From Actinomortierella ambigua (lineage: Eukaryota; Mortierellomycota; Mortierellomycetes; Mortierellales; Mortierellaceae), in assembly GCA_016098155.1 (NCBI GenBank), contig JAAAJB010000002.1, positions 124,001 to 188,000 on the forward strand: a DNA stretch of 64,000 nucleotides. The letters run 5' to 3'. The notes beneath the pieces are model-generated. The model saw only the letters and a program-made list of their open reading frames with translations, ran no database searches and had not been told where the DNA came from. A program made the translations under genes and the position numbers. Numbering within the stretch: position 1 is the first letter of the stretch; each line of letters opens with the position of its first letter. This document shows positions 1 to 11,621 of this stretch, piece by piece.

Positions 1-2
1 CA

Positions 3-767
3 ACGACGGCCACGTCGACTTTGATCTCGACCACAACCACCACGACCACGACCGACTACATGTCGGCGTTTGACCACTGTCACAACAACAACAACGATAA
101 CAACAATACAATGTCGACCCAGACCTCGAACGCCTCCATGTCCTTGTCCTCGCCATCGACGGCCACGCTCTCGACGGCCACCATGACGAACCACTCGACG
201 ATGACCTCGGCCTGCTCCTCGCCATCCTCCCCCTGTACTGCCGCTGGTAAATCTGGCGCCGGTGGCACTGGCCCATCCGCGACGACAGCAGAGCTTCCGC
301 TCGAGCAAGAGCTCGCCTTGATGCAGCAACAAAACCTGCAGCTGCAGCAACAAGTGATCCGGCTCGAGCGCGAGCTGGCCTCAGAGATCCGAGCACGCGC
401 ACGGTCAGCGGTGGCGATGCAGGATACGAGGGACAAGTTTGAGATGTTGTCGGCCCTCGCGTACAAGAAGCTCAAGGAGATGATCTTCCAACGCCATCTG
501 CTGGAGATGGAGGTCCGTGAACTCAAGACGCAACCGCAACAAGGCGCGACGACGACAATGACGACCACGACGGCGATGGCGGGCGAGAGCTGTATTGTTG
601 GAAAGGAAGTCAGTTTTGGTATGGGTAGTACTCCTGCAGTTGGTACTAGTATGTCGAACGCTTTGGTAATGGCTGCAACGGCTGCCGCAGCACCGAATGC
701 AATGGTCACGACCATCGAGGGCGATGATGCCAACAAGGCAGCGTTGATGGTTGCATGCGCCGACTAG
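3..767 (+). CDS. 3' end of a coiled-coil, low-complexity protein (5' partial)
   Basis: The reading frame is open from the left edge to a TAG at 765-767, so the gene starts outside the window. The visible 254 or so residues begin with a Thr/Ser/Asn-rich stretch. A clear heptad-like coiled coil of about 75 residues follows (runs of Leu, Gln and Glu such as LEQELALMQQQNLQLQQQ, then alternating Arg/Glu), and then an Ala/Thr/Met-rich tail. I do not recognise the family. The coiled coil suggests a dimerising or scaffold protein, which is inference. The antisense frame over the same bases is open only because of the codon bias of the repeats. Confidence 0.7.
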   Translation, partial: TTATSTLISTTTTTTTTDYMSAFDHCHNNNNDNNNTMSTQTSNASMSLSSPSTATLSTATMTNHSTMTSACSSPSSPCTAAGKSGAGGTGPSATTAELPLEQELALMQQQNLQLQQQVIRLERELASEIRARARSAVAMQDTRDKFEMLSALAYKKLKEMIFQRHLLEMEVRELKTQPQQGATTTMTTTTAMAGESCIVGKEVSFGMGSTPAVGTSMSNALVMAATAAAAPNAMVTTIEGDDANKAALMVACAD

Positions 768-1811
768 AGAGAGAGTGTGTAAATGGTTTTTATTTCTTTA
801 TTACTACTATTATTTCTTTTCCGTTCTATTCAGCTGGCAGCATCTAAGAGATCTCCGAAATCATGGTCCCTCATCCCATCTTTTGTTCCAATCCTACTCC
901 CTCTCCTCGTCTCCTTTCCCCCCCTTCTTGTCTAGATGCTCCTGCCTCCTCTCACTCTCTCCCTGTGTAACCCTCCCCCCCCCTTGTCTTTATTATTTGC
1001 TAATATAAACCGGCCATCGTGCTCTAAGCAGAAACGGCACCCGCTACAACCTGATCTGCATGCGTTGTTACCAAAGAGATGCAAGCGTAAAGGGAGGAAA
1101 GGGAAGAAAAGTGTAGGCGAACACCAAGGGGACACGTTTTTACATGTGGTATGCTGATGAAACCTTCTCCGACCAATCAAAGGGAGAAAACTCTCTATGC
1201 TTTGCAGAATTTGGATGCTCACTATCATGAACAAAAAAAAATAAGGCGCTGGCTCAGCAACCCTCTCTAGAACCATACGCTCCTCAGCCCTAGAAGACAA
1301 CGCACCATGGACAACGACTTTTCCTCCTCTTTGAGCCTTTTATTTTCAATGAACGGATGAGCTTCAACTCCTGAAATCATAGGTCTACCAGGCAAAAATA
1401 GAAACGTGGAACGGGTTACTGCCTGCTTAACAAATGGTGCAGTACAAAGTTCAGTTTTCATTGAAGCCAACTCCACCTATAATCCATTCTACAAGCATGG
1501 TACTGGTGTGGCCCTACGAGCGCATTGGCGACAGCAGTGTGGTGCATCCCGCGGACCTTTTTTTTTTTAGCAGAATAGCCGCTCTTGACTGATGGGCAAT
1601 GTCTGGGTTGATACACTACAAAAACCGTAGCATGCTCATCAGCTTTCACCTTGCCCTTTGACCAATCCGACGAATGCCGGGCTAAGCGAAACCTGCTGAA
1701 AAAAAAAAAACAAAAGACAACATGTCTTGGACGTCCGGGTAACTCGTCCGTCATTCCAAAATGTGCAAAATAGCGGACGTGCTCTGCTCGCATGTTTTTT
1801 TCCCGCCACCT
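768..1811. other. Intergenic DNA, no gene seen
   Basis: T-rich and C-rich tracts follow the stop of the upstream gene. Short open frames on both strands lack recognisable motifs, splice structure or a plausible start. I see no RNA gene. Confidence 0.5.
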
Positions 1812-1895
1812 AGAGTTATCTTGCGGAGCAGAATTGTGGTTTACATAATTTTTTTTGATGGATAGGGGTTCATTTTGGGTGGAGGGCTCAGTTAG
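1812..1895 (+). repeat. Dispersed repeat, copy 1
   Basis: About 80 bases containing gcggagcagaattgtggttt, a T-run, and ggataggggttcattttggg. The reverse complement of 23388-23473 carries the same order of words: ggagcagaatcgtggtttac, a T-run, then ggatagggttcattttggc and a GGAGGG segment. Two copies 21 kb apart in opposite orientation suggest the terminal or regulatory part of a dispersed element. The element type is unknown. Confidence 0.6.
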
Positions 1896-2004
1896 GGCCC
1901 TACTATGTAGGGCTTCATAGGCTACTTACAAACAGTCACAGTCGGCGTCTATGGAAGAATCTATGTGGCTGCTTGTAAACCACTTTGAAATATGGTCCAC
2001 CTTG

Positions 2005-2215
2005 CGAGTAGATGCCATGGGTACGTCGTAATTGAATACCCTTGGTGGGTGTCTTGTGGAGAACAGAAAGGTGTTACACTTCTACGACCTCACCATGTAG
2101 TGGAAGAACAAAAAGGGCTTGCGGAGGAGATTTCTGCTTCCTCGCCTGCCACTTCCAAAAGTTTCTTGTAGGTCCTTGAGCACACCCCTGTTGATGCCGT
2201 CCATCAGGTTTTGGG
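2005..2215 (-). repeat. Repeat family A, truncated copy
   Basis: This segment is a direct copy of part of 2808-3035. Shared words include gagtagatgccatgg, gtaattgaatacc, ttggtgggtgtcttgt, agaacaaaaagggcttg and cccctgttgat. It is also inverted relative to 2225-2745. It stops just before a CACTCT microsatellite. The copy is diverged and lacks the other half of the unit. Confidence 0.7.
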
Positions 2216-2224
2216 CTTGCTCTC

Positions 2225-2745
2225 GCACTCGCACTCGCTCCCACTCTCACTCTCACTCTCACTCTCACTCTTCACCCACCCCCTCTTGTACATCTGACTC
2301 ATCGATAGTGAGGTAGCCACATGTCGTCGCTACCCAATAATTTGTACTTCGATGGAGGGAGAGAATGGAATCAGGTAAATGATAATCTAATGGTCACCAA
2401 CGCTCCCGCTAGGGGCGTTCCAGACGATGAAAAATGCTGCCCAACGCTTGGCTATTGCCATGGGAGAGAGGCCGCCAAGACAACATTACGCACTCTGAGG
2501 AAACATGGGCTGGTGGTCTCAGCGACTACGCAGCCCTCCTCGGAGTACTTGCAAAACCTTGTAGACGGCATCAATAGGGGTGTGTTCAAGCACCTACATG
2601 AAACTTATAGTGGTGGCAGGCGAGGAAGCAGAAAATCTCCTCCCATAAGCACGTTATTTCTTCCACCTCATGGCCAGGTCGTGGAAGAGTAACGTCTTCT
2701 TATTTTCGACAAGGCATCCACCAAAAAAAAAAAGATGTTCAAATA
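2225..2745 (+). repeat. Repeat family A, plus-strand arm of an inverted repeat
   Basis: It begins with a (CACTCT)n microsatellite and then cttgtacatctgactcatcg, gtgaggtagccacatgtcgt and a 100-residue open stretch whose translation includes REWNQVND, HGREAAKTT, VVSATTQP and LVDGINRGV. The same peptides occur on the minus strand at 2808-3237, so the arm was once coding or part of a coding element. No ATG-initiated intact gene or known domain was recognised. The arm ends near a poly-A run. Confidence 0.75.
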
Positions 2746-2807
2746 CGGCCCAACCCGAAAAAGCTTGCGCATTCTTCCATCATATCGACCCCTTTAGGTG
2801 TAGGAGT

Positions 2808-3336
2808 AGATGCCATGGAGAGAAGGCGTTAGCGAATTCGGAAGGCCGTAATTGAATACCTTTGGTGGGTGTCTTGTCGAGAACAGGAAAATGTTGCATT
2901 TCCACGACCTGACCATGTGGCGGAAGAACAAAAAGGGCTTGCCGAGGGGAATTCTGCTTCCTTTCCCACCACTTCTATAAGTTCCAAGTACGTCCTTTAG
3001 TACGCCCCTGTTGATACCGTCCACAAGGTTTTGGAAATACCCCGAGTAGGGTTGCGTAGTCGCTGAGACCACCAGCCATGTTTCCTCAGAGTGCAATGTT
3101 GTCTTGGCGGCCTCTCTCCCATGGTAGTAGCCAAGCGTTATCATAGGCAGCATTTTTTTATCGTGTGGAACGCTCCCAGCGGGAGCACTAGTGGCCTTCA
3201 GACTATCATTTACCTGATTCCATTCTCTCAAGTACAATTAATGGGTAGCGACGACATGTCGCTACCTCACTATCGATGAGTCGGATGTACAAGAGGGAAA
3301 AAGAATAAAAAAAGATGTACAAGAGGGGTTGGGTGA

Positions 3337-3392
<56 letters not shown>

Positions 3393-3395
3393 TGA
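2808..3395 (-). repeat. Repeat family A, minus-strand arm of an inverted repeat
   Basis: Read on the minus strand, this repeats the order of 2225-2745: the microsatellite (here GTGAGA at 3340-3393 on the plus strand), the acatccgactcatcgatag block, then peptides REWNQVND, HGREAAKTT, VVSATTQP and LVDGINRGV, ending in an A-rich block near 2850. A 35-base internal duplication around 3285-3325 is specific to this copy. With the plus-strand arm it forms a palindrome with arms of about 0.5 kb and a spacer near 60-100 bases. Confidence 0.75.
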
Positions 3396-4671
3396 GATGA
3401 GGTGGGGAGGGAATGGTTTATAAGACAAAGCGTTGGGAGTTGTGGAAACAATTGTGGTAAATTTGAGAGTCAGGTGTGCAATATATTGCCGACAAACAAG
3501 ATGGAAGAAAAGAAAGTGTTATTGCAGACGGAAATCCGCCATTGGCTGATGCACGCATGCACAGCACACGCATGCGTCCTTAATCCTAAACAACAGTGTA
3601 CAGATCGAGTAGTCTGCAAAGTACGGGGGCGAGGTTTGCATGTGGCTGTGATCATGCTTTCCTTTACGAGGTGCAGTAGCAATAAAGCATTCTTTTTCTA
3701 TTTACCCATCTAAGCACAATAACCGGGGGCGAGAAGGCGCTGCCATTGCTAGCCCCAAAAAATGGCATCTCCCTTATCTTTCAAGAGAAGCACAGCATTT
3801 TTCAATTCCGCCCCCCCCCCCTTCTCTTTTGGACACACAATCTTTGAAAGTTGAGTGACATTTTCATTGGCTTACGAAAGTTTTATAGTAGCATGTGAAT
3901 CGATGGACGAGAGAACTACTCTTGTTCAGCAAAAAAAAAAAAAAACAAGGTACTTTCAGCGTATATACATCAGTCAGTTCCAAATGATGGGAGAAGACAC
4001 ACCGCGATCAATCACTCCTCTGTTAATCTCGAGCTATGCCTTGCACCTGTGAGGATCAGAATCCCTGCAGCATACCAACTATGCTGACCGCAGCAATGGA
4101 GCTCAAAGCATTTTAGTCATGTTGCTTTCTGTATTCAATTGTTCTGAAACAATCCCTTCTACGAAGGGTGGGGTATCCTTATTTGGCGTTCCCAGCAGGG
4201 CGGCCCTTAAAAAGAAGTCACGATCTAACTATGGGTGGCAGAAAAAACCTGGCACCTGTTCAGCCTTCAGGGCTCCGAGGCATGCAGATCTTGATGTGGA
4301 GGTCCTCCACGGAGAGACGCTAGCTCTCGGAAGCACATACACACGCATACAAAAAAGGCAGCAGCAGCAGCAGCATTGCAGTCGAGGCAGGCTCAACATT
4401 GCCCGCGAGTGACATTGCACTACAAATCTTTTTTTTTTTCGTCTGAGTCACCACACGACCATGATGTAGGTTCGAAGGTCTGCTTTTATTTTACCTCTGG
4501 GTGCCTATACCAATAAATTTCACACACCCTCCTCGCTCCCCCCTAATAGACCTAGGGAAAAAAACAATATGAGTTGTACGCCAATCTCACGTCCCGCGTG
4601 GCAAAGAGAAGGAAGGGTAGGAAAGAGGAATGGACGGAGAGATAGGGGGGGGGTGGGAAAGCCATCAATAT
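3396..4671. other. Intergenic DNA downstream of the F-box-like gene
   Basis: Homopolymer runs (C at 3810, A at 3930 and 4430), a short CAG run at 4360 and no supportable gene. The last part is the 3' flank of the minus-strand gene ending at 4672. Confidence 0.5.
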
Positions 4672-7074
4672 TCATACAAATCCCCAGTTGATATCCAACG
4701 CGGTCAAGTCTTCCATCGTCTCCAGCTTCTTGTAGAGGTGTTCGTCATATTGCCCATACCGCGAAATCACTTGCACGACAGCCACGTCCAATTGAACCAC
4801 TTCATACCGCTTCTCGAGCTCTGGGGGTAGGGCGCTCCTCCACTTGAGAGGATGAAGCGGTTGTGGCGGTGGCACCCTGTTTGCAGCATCTGATCTCGCA
4901 TGAAACTTTGCTCCTGCTGTTCCTGCTGTTCCTGCTGCCCCTGCTGCTGTTGTTGCCGCCGCTGCTGACACTTCTGAAGCCTTTCCGGCTGGCGAGAGTG
5001 CTGCTAGTGCTTCATCGTTGAATTCTGTTTGTGTTCGTACTGCTGAAGCCGCTGTGCAAGATGCTGTCTGTGCAGAACTGTAGTCACCCTCGAAAAACTT
5101 TGCATTCAGGCTATCCAGTCGACCCAGCAGCGATAGGCAGCCACTATCAGAGCTTGTTGTCAGTCTGTCTAGGATGATTGGTTCGTCATTCTGACTTGGA
5201 TCGTGCATCTCCAAGTCGCCGTCATTGTCGGCCCTGTTTTGGCTGCCGTCTTTGCCATCATCTCCATACAATCCCCAAAGTTGTACCAGCTCGCGTTCAT
5301 TCTCGTCCGTCCAATCGTTGAGGATCTTCAGATCGCTAAACTCGCACAGTAGATCAAGAGTCTTCAGTGCTGTGAGGGAGGCGAGACGGCGTCGGATCAA
5401 GAGCAGGTTCAGTTTGGACAAAGAGCAGACAGTGGTCTTTTTCCTGATGGACAGGAGCGATGCATGCAGGCCAAATGTGAAGAACTGCAATGTGGACGTG
5501 CATGCCCAGGGCTGAATCACTAAAGGAGAAGCCGCAGTGCAGGGCGATGCTACCGCCGACGACGACGACGATGATGATGATGATGATGATGACGATAGTG
5601 AGTTTGAACAGAGTTTCCAACTAGAGGTGGCAGCCAGCACACCCACGGTACTGTTCACAGTCAAGCCTTGGGCACTCAACGCGCGCAATCGATCAAGGCT
5701 TTCCAAGACGGCAAGGACGCCTCTTTCGGAAATCAAACGACAATGCGAAATGTTCAAATGCTGCAGCCTCTGGCGCAGCACAGGATGCTCAACCATTTGG
5801 ATTAGCTGGTCATCCTGGAGAATCGATCCTTGCAAATTCAAGGTCACCAGTTGACCAGCGTATTCAAAAAGATCGCTCGGTTTCAATCCCTCGATGATCT
5901 GGTGCCAGGGGCTATGGACGGTCTGGAGATCGGGTGCCCATCGGATCAGCTGCCGTATCTTTGGCTGAGACAATGCACAGATGGGCATGGTCAGATGCTG
6001 TAGGCGTGTAAGGCTTGTACGGCAGATGTAGTCCCACATCCCATTCGACACCCCAACGACGGGCGCAGTCAGCGTCAGTTTCTGGATGTTAACGAGGCGA
6101 CTGAACAGAACGCGGAGGTCTGGATCGAGAAACGAGGTGGTGTGGGTGAAGCAGGTAGGAGACAGCAAGATGAGATAAAAACTAATGTCGAGCTCCTGGA
6201 TCGAAGGATTGGTCCAGGACGGCGTGACCTCTTTGTCAACGCCGGCAAGCTGTCGAGGGCAAGGTACGCCGTACGTGGCTCGATTAATAGGTTCGGGGCT
6301 TAAGCGCCTGAAATTCCCCGGATCTTGGATGGATAGTCGGGCCAGCGTTCGATTCTGCTTGAGGAAAAGCAAAAGGACCACAGGACTAATCGGCCAAGTG
6401 ATCGTGAGTGTGTGCAGATGGCGGAGGCGGCTCAACAATCGAAACTTGGTCATTGTGTCACTCCGCATCTGGAGGTACTCGGCAATTTCGATGGCATCCT
6501 GCCGTATGTCTTGCACCCCAGCGGAGGAGAGCGGGGTCATGAGCATCCCGTTGGCACTCGGCAGGCCAAGGTAAGCAGGGTTATACCCGTGAGAGATAAA
6601 AAAAGCGTCTATCATGTTGCTGAAGAGTCGGATGAGGTGACGTGACGAATTGTCGGCCCAGAGGCGGAGTACTCTCACGTTGGGAAAGTCTTCGACAAGC
6701 TGCTCGAGTTCGTTCCACCGCCCTACGGCATCGAGTGTGACAACACTGCTGTTTGGACCAGCGGCAGGCTGCCAATCTTGCCGAGAAAGCTCTACTCGGG
6801 ACGCGCCCGTGGTTAGCGCGAGGAGACAAGGTCCGTGTCGTTGTAGCGCCCTGATCGTCATCGACTGACATTGGCGATTTGAACAGATTTGATCAGGCAA
6901 GGCTACCATCAAGAACGGACTCCAACGGATATGCCACCCCTTGGATACCAGTAAAAGCCTCTTGACGTCGGCCACATGGAGAAACCGGCGGATCCAATGT
7001 AGGATGCCTGGGTTGGCCAGAACTCGTTCGAGGGCATGGTCCTGGTAGCGATTGGCGGAATGAATGGTTGTCAT
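4672..7074 (-). CDS. F-box-like / leucine-rich-repeat-like protein
   Basis: A single uninterrupted frame of 800 residues. I chose the ATG at 7072-7074 because the frame upstream of it reads as Ser/Pro/Leu-rich leader without conservation. Residues 15-57 look like an F-box-type helix bundle (ILHWIRRFL, then ADVKRLLLVSKGW). The middle carries irregular leucine-rich segments such as LVTLNLQGS and LQHLNISHCRLIS, followed by a poly-Ser run near residues 510-525 and an Ala/Gly/Thr linker. By family knowledge, F-box/LRR proteins recruit substrates to SCF ubiquitin ligases; the substrate here is unknown. No intron is needed. The gene is divergent from the glutaredoxin gene. The F-box match is by pattern only. 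Confidence 0.75.
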   Translation of the reverse strand: MTTIHSANRYQDHALERVLANPGILHWIRRFLHVADVKRLLLVSKGWHIRWSPFLMVALPDQICSNRQCQSMTIRALQRHGPCLLALTTGASRVELSRQDWQPAAGPNSSVVTLDAVGRWNELEQLVEDFPNVRVLRLWADNSSRHLIRLFSNMIDAFFISHGYNPAYLGLPSANGMLMTPLSSAGVQDIRQDAIEIAEYLQMRSDTMTKFRLLSRLRHLHTLTITWPISPVVLLLFLKQNRTLARLSIQDPGNFRRLSPEPINRATYGVPCPRQLAGVDKEVTPSWTNPSIQELDISFYLILLSPTCFTHTTSFLDPDLRVLFSRLVNIQKLTLTAPVVGVSNGMWDYICRTSLTRLQHLTMPICALSQPKIRQLIRWAPDLQTVHSPWHQIIEGLKPSDLFEYAGQLVTLNLQGSILQDDQLIQMVEHPVLRQRLQHLNISHCRLISERGVLAVLESLDRLRALSAQGLTVNSTVGVLAATSSWKLCSNSLSSSSSSSSSSSSSAVASPCTAASPLVIQPWACTSTLQFFTFGLHASLLSIRKKTTVCSLSKLNLLLIRRRLASLTALKTLDLLCEFSDLKILNDWTDENERELVQLWGLYGDDGKDGSQNRADNDGDLEMHDPSQNDEPIILDRLTTSSDSGCLSLLGRLDSLNAKFFEGDYSSAQTASCTAASAVRTQTEFNDEALAALSPAGKASEVSAAAATTAAGAAGTAGTAGAKFHARSDAANRVPPPQPLHPLKWRSALPPELEKRYEVVQLDVAVVQVISRYGQYDEHLYKKLETMEDLTALDINWGFV

Positions 7075-7907
7075 GTGAAGGAATGGGACGGGCGAATGAA
7101 GATGGGGGAATGGAGAGAATGAGACAAGAGGAAGGGAGAAAAGTGAAAGAGAGCGAGCCAGCACAATGACCATGGACTGACTATTGTTTTGCTCTAACAA
7201 TAAGCCTACTTGCGCGCTTCAGGGAGGCTGGTAAACGGGTTTCCAAGCCCCTCCCCCCTCCTCCTCCTAACAGAAGATGCTGCGAGGTGGACCTCTTATT
7301 GTGGTCGGATGCATGAGGAGGAGGGGAGACCAGTATGCAACGAAGATCTGAACCAAGCCAAAGCTTCTGCCTCTCCAGCTTGAAAGAGGTTGGAGGGAGA
7401 AGGAGAGTGAAAGCATTGTTTGGTGGCAACATGTACATGGTCTTTACTCTGGGTCATCGGTACACCGTCCTTCCAGGATTCGGTGGGGGATCCGCCACTC
7501 GAAATCACCTACCAGGGGGCATTTCACCTTTGCCTCGCCTAGCTAGATTAAAAAGTGAGTTTCAAGGGAGATCTCCGGGTCAAGAATGCTTATAAAGAAC
7601 GCTGCCAGTACAAATGCGGCCCATCGATCGCCGCGGACATGACAAATCCACGAAGATCGGAGGACTGCTTTCGACACACATCTTTTTAAGGTTAGAGTGT
7701 GAAAAGCGGGTTTCGACATCTCTCACTCCTCCTTTCCTCATTACTTCATCGTATGTTGAACATGGAGACCTCATCATTATACCTCTCTGTCATTCCATAG
7801 ACAGGTTCGTTTGGTTTACACTCTCAAGCACTAACAAACAGCCATCCTTCATTTATAATTCTCTCCCTCAAACGACTCTATCCAGGCACAAACATAATCA
7901 CAAAGTC
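7075..7907. promoter_or_regulatory. Divergent promoter region, F-box-like gene and glutaredoxin
   Basis: About 830 bases separate the two divergent start codons. It contains CT-rich and GA-rich stretches and a TTATAATTCTCTCC block about 55 bases before the glutaredoxin ATG. Small open frames here have no support. Confidence 0.4.
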
Positions 7908-8588
7908 ATGGCTTCACAATTTTCCAGTCTCGTTCGGAACATCGTCAAGAAGGGCATCACCGAGAACCCCGTCATGGTATAGGATTTGATAACCTTTCTC
8001 TGATTGATCTTAAATTGATCATCCGGGAACAAAACATCTAGTTTTGGGCAATCTCTGATCCATGTTTAACCCTTTCTATCCTCCCCTCCTTTTTTTTTTG
8101 TCTGTAATAAATAGGTTTTCTCCAAGTCTTACTGTCCATACTGTCTGCGCGTCAAGGATCTCTTTGAAGACATGGATGTCAAGTACAATGCATTGGAACT
8201 GGATGAACATGGTATGCTATGTTGGATTATTTCTGTCAAAAAAAAAAGGGTGGTGGCTGTGGTTCTCACGCATTCCAACTCGCCCGCCTTCCCCATCACG
8301 CGAGGATGAGCCAGATTTGGATTTGTTTTTGCGTACTCACCCTACAAAACCTTGTATCCCCTCTCTGCCTTACTGATTTGCTCTCTTTGTTGGACTTTTT
8401 TTTTCATAATAGACCACGGCGAAGAGATTCAACAGCTGCTGAAGCATGTTACAAAGCAGTCGACTGTACCCAACGTTTTCGTCAAGGGCTACCATGTCGG
8501 CGGCAGTGATGCCACCGAGGAGGCAAAGTTCACGGGCAAACTGCAGGAGTTGCTCAACAAGGATGTCTGGGGCAAGGTTGATCTGTAA
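7908..8588 (+). CDS. Dithiol glutaredoxin
   Basis: Three exons, 7908-7976, 8115-8211 and 8413-8588, join in frame to give 113 residues; both introns are GT-AG. The active-site motif CPYC follows VFSKSY at about residue 30. The glutathione-binding signature TVPNVFVKG and the GG-SDA motif follow later. This is the canonical class I glutaredoxin layout and the full usual length. By family knowledge it reduces disulfides and glutathione-mixed disulfides with GSH. There is no obvious signal or organelle presequence, so cytosol is likely. Paralogue assignment (Grx1 versus Grx2) is not possible here. Confidence 0.93.
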
Positions 8589-8781
8589 AATCATAGTTCA
8601 GGAAAGATGATCTGAAAAGAAAAAAAAATAAGAACCCATTTAGATGCTGTCATACATGAAGAGCTCATTGATGGCATGCACCGCAACACTATCTCCCAAG
8701 GTTGCAAAGCTGTTCTTTTTTTCATTTATTTAATTTTTTTTTTTAAAAAAAAAACGCGGGATAGTTGGGGGTGGAGTTCTC

Positions 8782-10969
8782 TCATGGGAAGCTCTCCAAT
8801 GAATAATTGTACTGCATCAATGGGGTGACAGGTGCTGCGCTACCACTGGATCCCGAGTGGGGTGGTGGGTTGGGTCGCAGGTTATTGTTGGCTAAAGGGT
8901 ATGGCTGTTGGTGGCTATTGGGGTTGTGCATCGAAGGCATAGGCATACCCGGAAAGCTGTTGGGTCCGGGTCCGGGTCCGGGTCCAGGTCCAGGTCCAGG
9001 CCCACCATGATGTTGCGCTACTGGGAAAGATGGGGGTGGGCCATTCATATTATTCGACGGGTAGCCGTTGTTCATCGGGTTCATACCACCGGCACCGCCT
9101 CCGGGAAAGTGCTGGGGCTGCGGCATATTAGGGTATCCTGGATTGCCGCCTCCAGGTGCGCCTCCAAATGGTCCTGGTCCTGATTGCGAAAAGGGCGGGT
9201 TGGTGTTTCCGGGGAAAGGTGGGTTGTTGCTGTTGCCAGGGAAACCAGAGTTGGGTCGAAAGTTGGGTCCTCCGGGGCCGCCAGGGCCACCAGGTCCAGG
9301 GAAGCCAGGTCCAGGAGCATAACCTGGTCCGCTTGGGCCAGGGCCGGGACCGGGCCTGCCGGGGCCGCCAAAATGTCCAGGTGGGCCAGGTTGATTCGAA
9401 AATGGGGTCTGCATAGTAGGGCCGGAGTTGAACGGTCTTTGATTATTAAATCCGATGGGAGGCGTATGGATGCCAGGGCCTGGTCCAAGGCCAGGACCAA
9501 AAGGTCCAGGGCCTGGTCCTGGTCCTGGTCCCGGACCTCCTCCCTGCATGCCGTATGGTGCTTGTGGCAAAGGTCGAGCAGGGAACCCGCCATGCTGACT
9601 TATGGGGACAGGAGGTCGACCAACCTGTCCTGGGATGCCAACGTGACTCACGGGTGGTGTCGCACCAGGCGGCGGTGCCTAAAAATTGAGCAACGATGAA
9701 ATTAGTCGCTTTTGTCGACCTTTGCTCAGACCATGCGCCACTTGGTGTCCCATTGACCAAAGCCGACTCCACAAGCTGTGTGCATAGCCGTGCTTCATTT
9801 GGGAAACATACAACGGCGTAAAACGTGAGCTCGAAATAAATATCACCAGCAACGGCTCCTTTGGACTTGATGGGGAACCAAACTAACAATTGAGGACCGA
9901 GATCAGCAGAAAGGTGAGCTTCAGTTCAAGTGTGCACACTACCAGAAGCACAGCAGCAGAGTCACGTTCCGCCATGTCATTGCTCCTGCGCTGCCAAGCC
10001 CAAAGCCCATGCCTGTCTTGTCCTGTCTTATAGTGTCGTGTTGCAGTGACGGTCCTGTTCAGGGTCGAGACTGAAAATAACCTTTGTGCGGGAACCGCTC
10101 CTGTGGGTCTCCAGTGGTTTGTTGCTCAGCCCAGGTCGATGAACAGCCAATGAGGAGAAGCTTTGAAGAAATAAGGCTGTTCTTCAGAAGGTGCGTAGTA
10201 CGATGTGCCGTTTGGTTTCTAGGCCACTCGAACTTTTTTTGCTCATGGATCTGTCCTGTGAGCCATGGATGCGTTCTCACGCAATCCTACCGGGATGCTC
10301 CTCCTGTGTGTGTTGCTTGTAAACGTCTGTTGTTGCCGCTGTGGGTAGAGTCAACTGGCAAAAGTGTCGGACAGCTGACAAGCCTCGGACTCGAGTATTC
10401 TAAGCAAGTTGGAGATGGGATGTCTGAATTGCGCCAGTGTTTGGATTGGAAGAAGAGCTTACCATCCAGCTCGCCCTTGTCGATGACTTCATGCAACAAC
10501 AGGACGCCCTCGCCGATCAGCTCGTTCTTCTTGCCCTCATCGTAGACCGAGACTTGCATGTCCAAGTGACCCTGAAACACATCGAGATGAATCTAATACA
10601 GCCAGGAAAAAAAAAAAAAAAAAAAAAAAGGGCGCAGGAGGTCATGAGCATCCAAGCAGACAAACAGACAGACATTCAGACATTGGGCAGACACTCAGAC
10701 AGACACACAGACACAAAATAAACACAAGCACCCACACAGGGTCAGTCCACATAGTGTTCAGAGCAGGCGGAAGGGGAGGGGTCTCCAGGCAATACCTCTT
10801 GATCCCACTCTGGCTCGAGAGTGGAGATGAGCGAAGCACGGGTGCGCTTCTTTTGATCGCTCAGCTTGAGCTGCACATACGGCGACTGCTTGCCACCTGT
10901 CCGATTGAGCAGCTTCCGGCCCTTGATGGGGATGGCGACAAGCTCGCCTAGCTTGCGCGGGTTGGACAT
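8782..10969 (-). CDS. C2-domain protein with a long Pro/Gly/Asn-rich tail (Inn1/Fic1-like)
   Basis: Four exons on the minus strand: 10796-10969, 10463-10592, 9812-9882 and 8782-9678, giving 423 residues in frame. Residues 7-125 form a C2 domain (GELVAIPIKGRKL, KQSPYVQLKL, EPEWDQE, LDMQVSVYDEGKK, AGDIYFELTFY). I preferred the acceptor at 10593 because it restores the strand IHLDVFQGHL. The remaining 298 residues are Pro, Gly and Asn rich with repeated PGPG blocks and no domain. Fungal C2 proteins with proline-rich tails such as Inn1/Fic1 act at the division site membrane and bind SH3 proteins. That role is inferred by architecture only. Confidence 0.8.
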
Positions 10970-11621
10970 GTTTGTTCAAGTCGCGCGGTTGGGAAAGATG
11001 GGATGAACTGTTCCTCTTGAGGCTGGGCTGATTCTCGCAGAGAGAGGGGGTGAGAGAGAGATGTGTGGGTTGAAGTGAGGAATGTGGGTGAAAAGAGTGT
11101 GGGTGGGTCGAGAGAGTGGAGAAAGAGAGAGTGAGAGTGAGAGAGAGAGAGAGTAGAGAGGAGGGCATAGCAACTGCTCTCAACTACTCTCCCCCCCCCC
11201 TTCTCTCTCCTTTGGCTCCTTCACTCTCACCTAAGCCATTTTTTGAGCTGCCTTCTCGCTCTCAATCGATGTGCTCGTTCTTGACGCTGCTTATCCTTTC
11301 CCCCCCCCCATTCCCCGCGCCGTCTCCCCCTTCCACCCACTCCGTCACTCACTGGCCTAGCAGCAATGCGTTGCCATGCGTGCCAGAGTGAGCAACAAAG
11401 ACGGCCCTCGTCCCCCCCCCCTGGATCTTCCTCCCCCCCTCTCCCCACCCCTCTCCCCCCCCCCCTTCAGCCCGTGTCTCTTCTTTGGTCCTCTCCTCTT
11501 TCTCCACATCCAAGCAGTAATTTGTGGGGGTTGCATGCATCGTGCCCCACATTCATCACTCTCCATCCAAAAGAAAAAAAAAAGCTCTCTCTCTCTCTCT
11601 CTGTCTCTCGCCTCTTCACCA
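10970..11621. promoter_or_regulatory. Divergent promoter region, C2 protein and malonyl-CoA decarboxylase
   Basis: Strongly pyrimidine/purine-skewed DNA with GAGAGA runs near 11045-11160, C runs near 11190, 11300 and 11410-11460, and a CT run just before the ATG at 11622. No gene was recognised. Confidence 0.4.

Noticed and set aside
2074..2268. Arg-Val repeat protein on the minus strand
   Set aside because: Translation of the CACTCT microsatellite fused to a truncated repeat copy.
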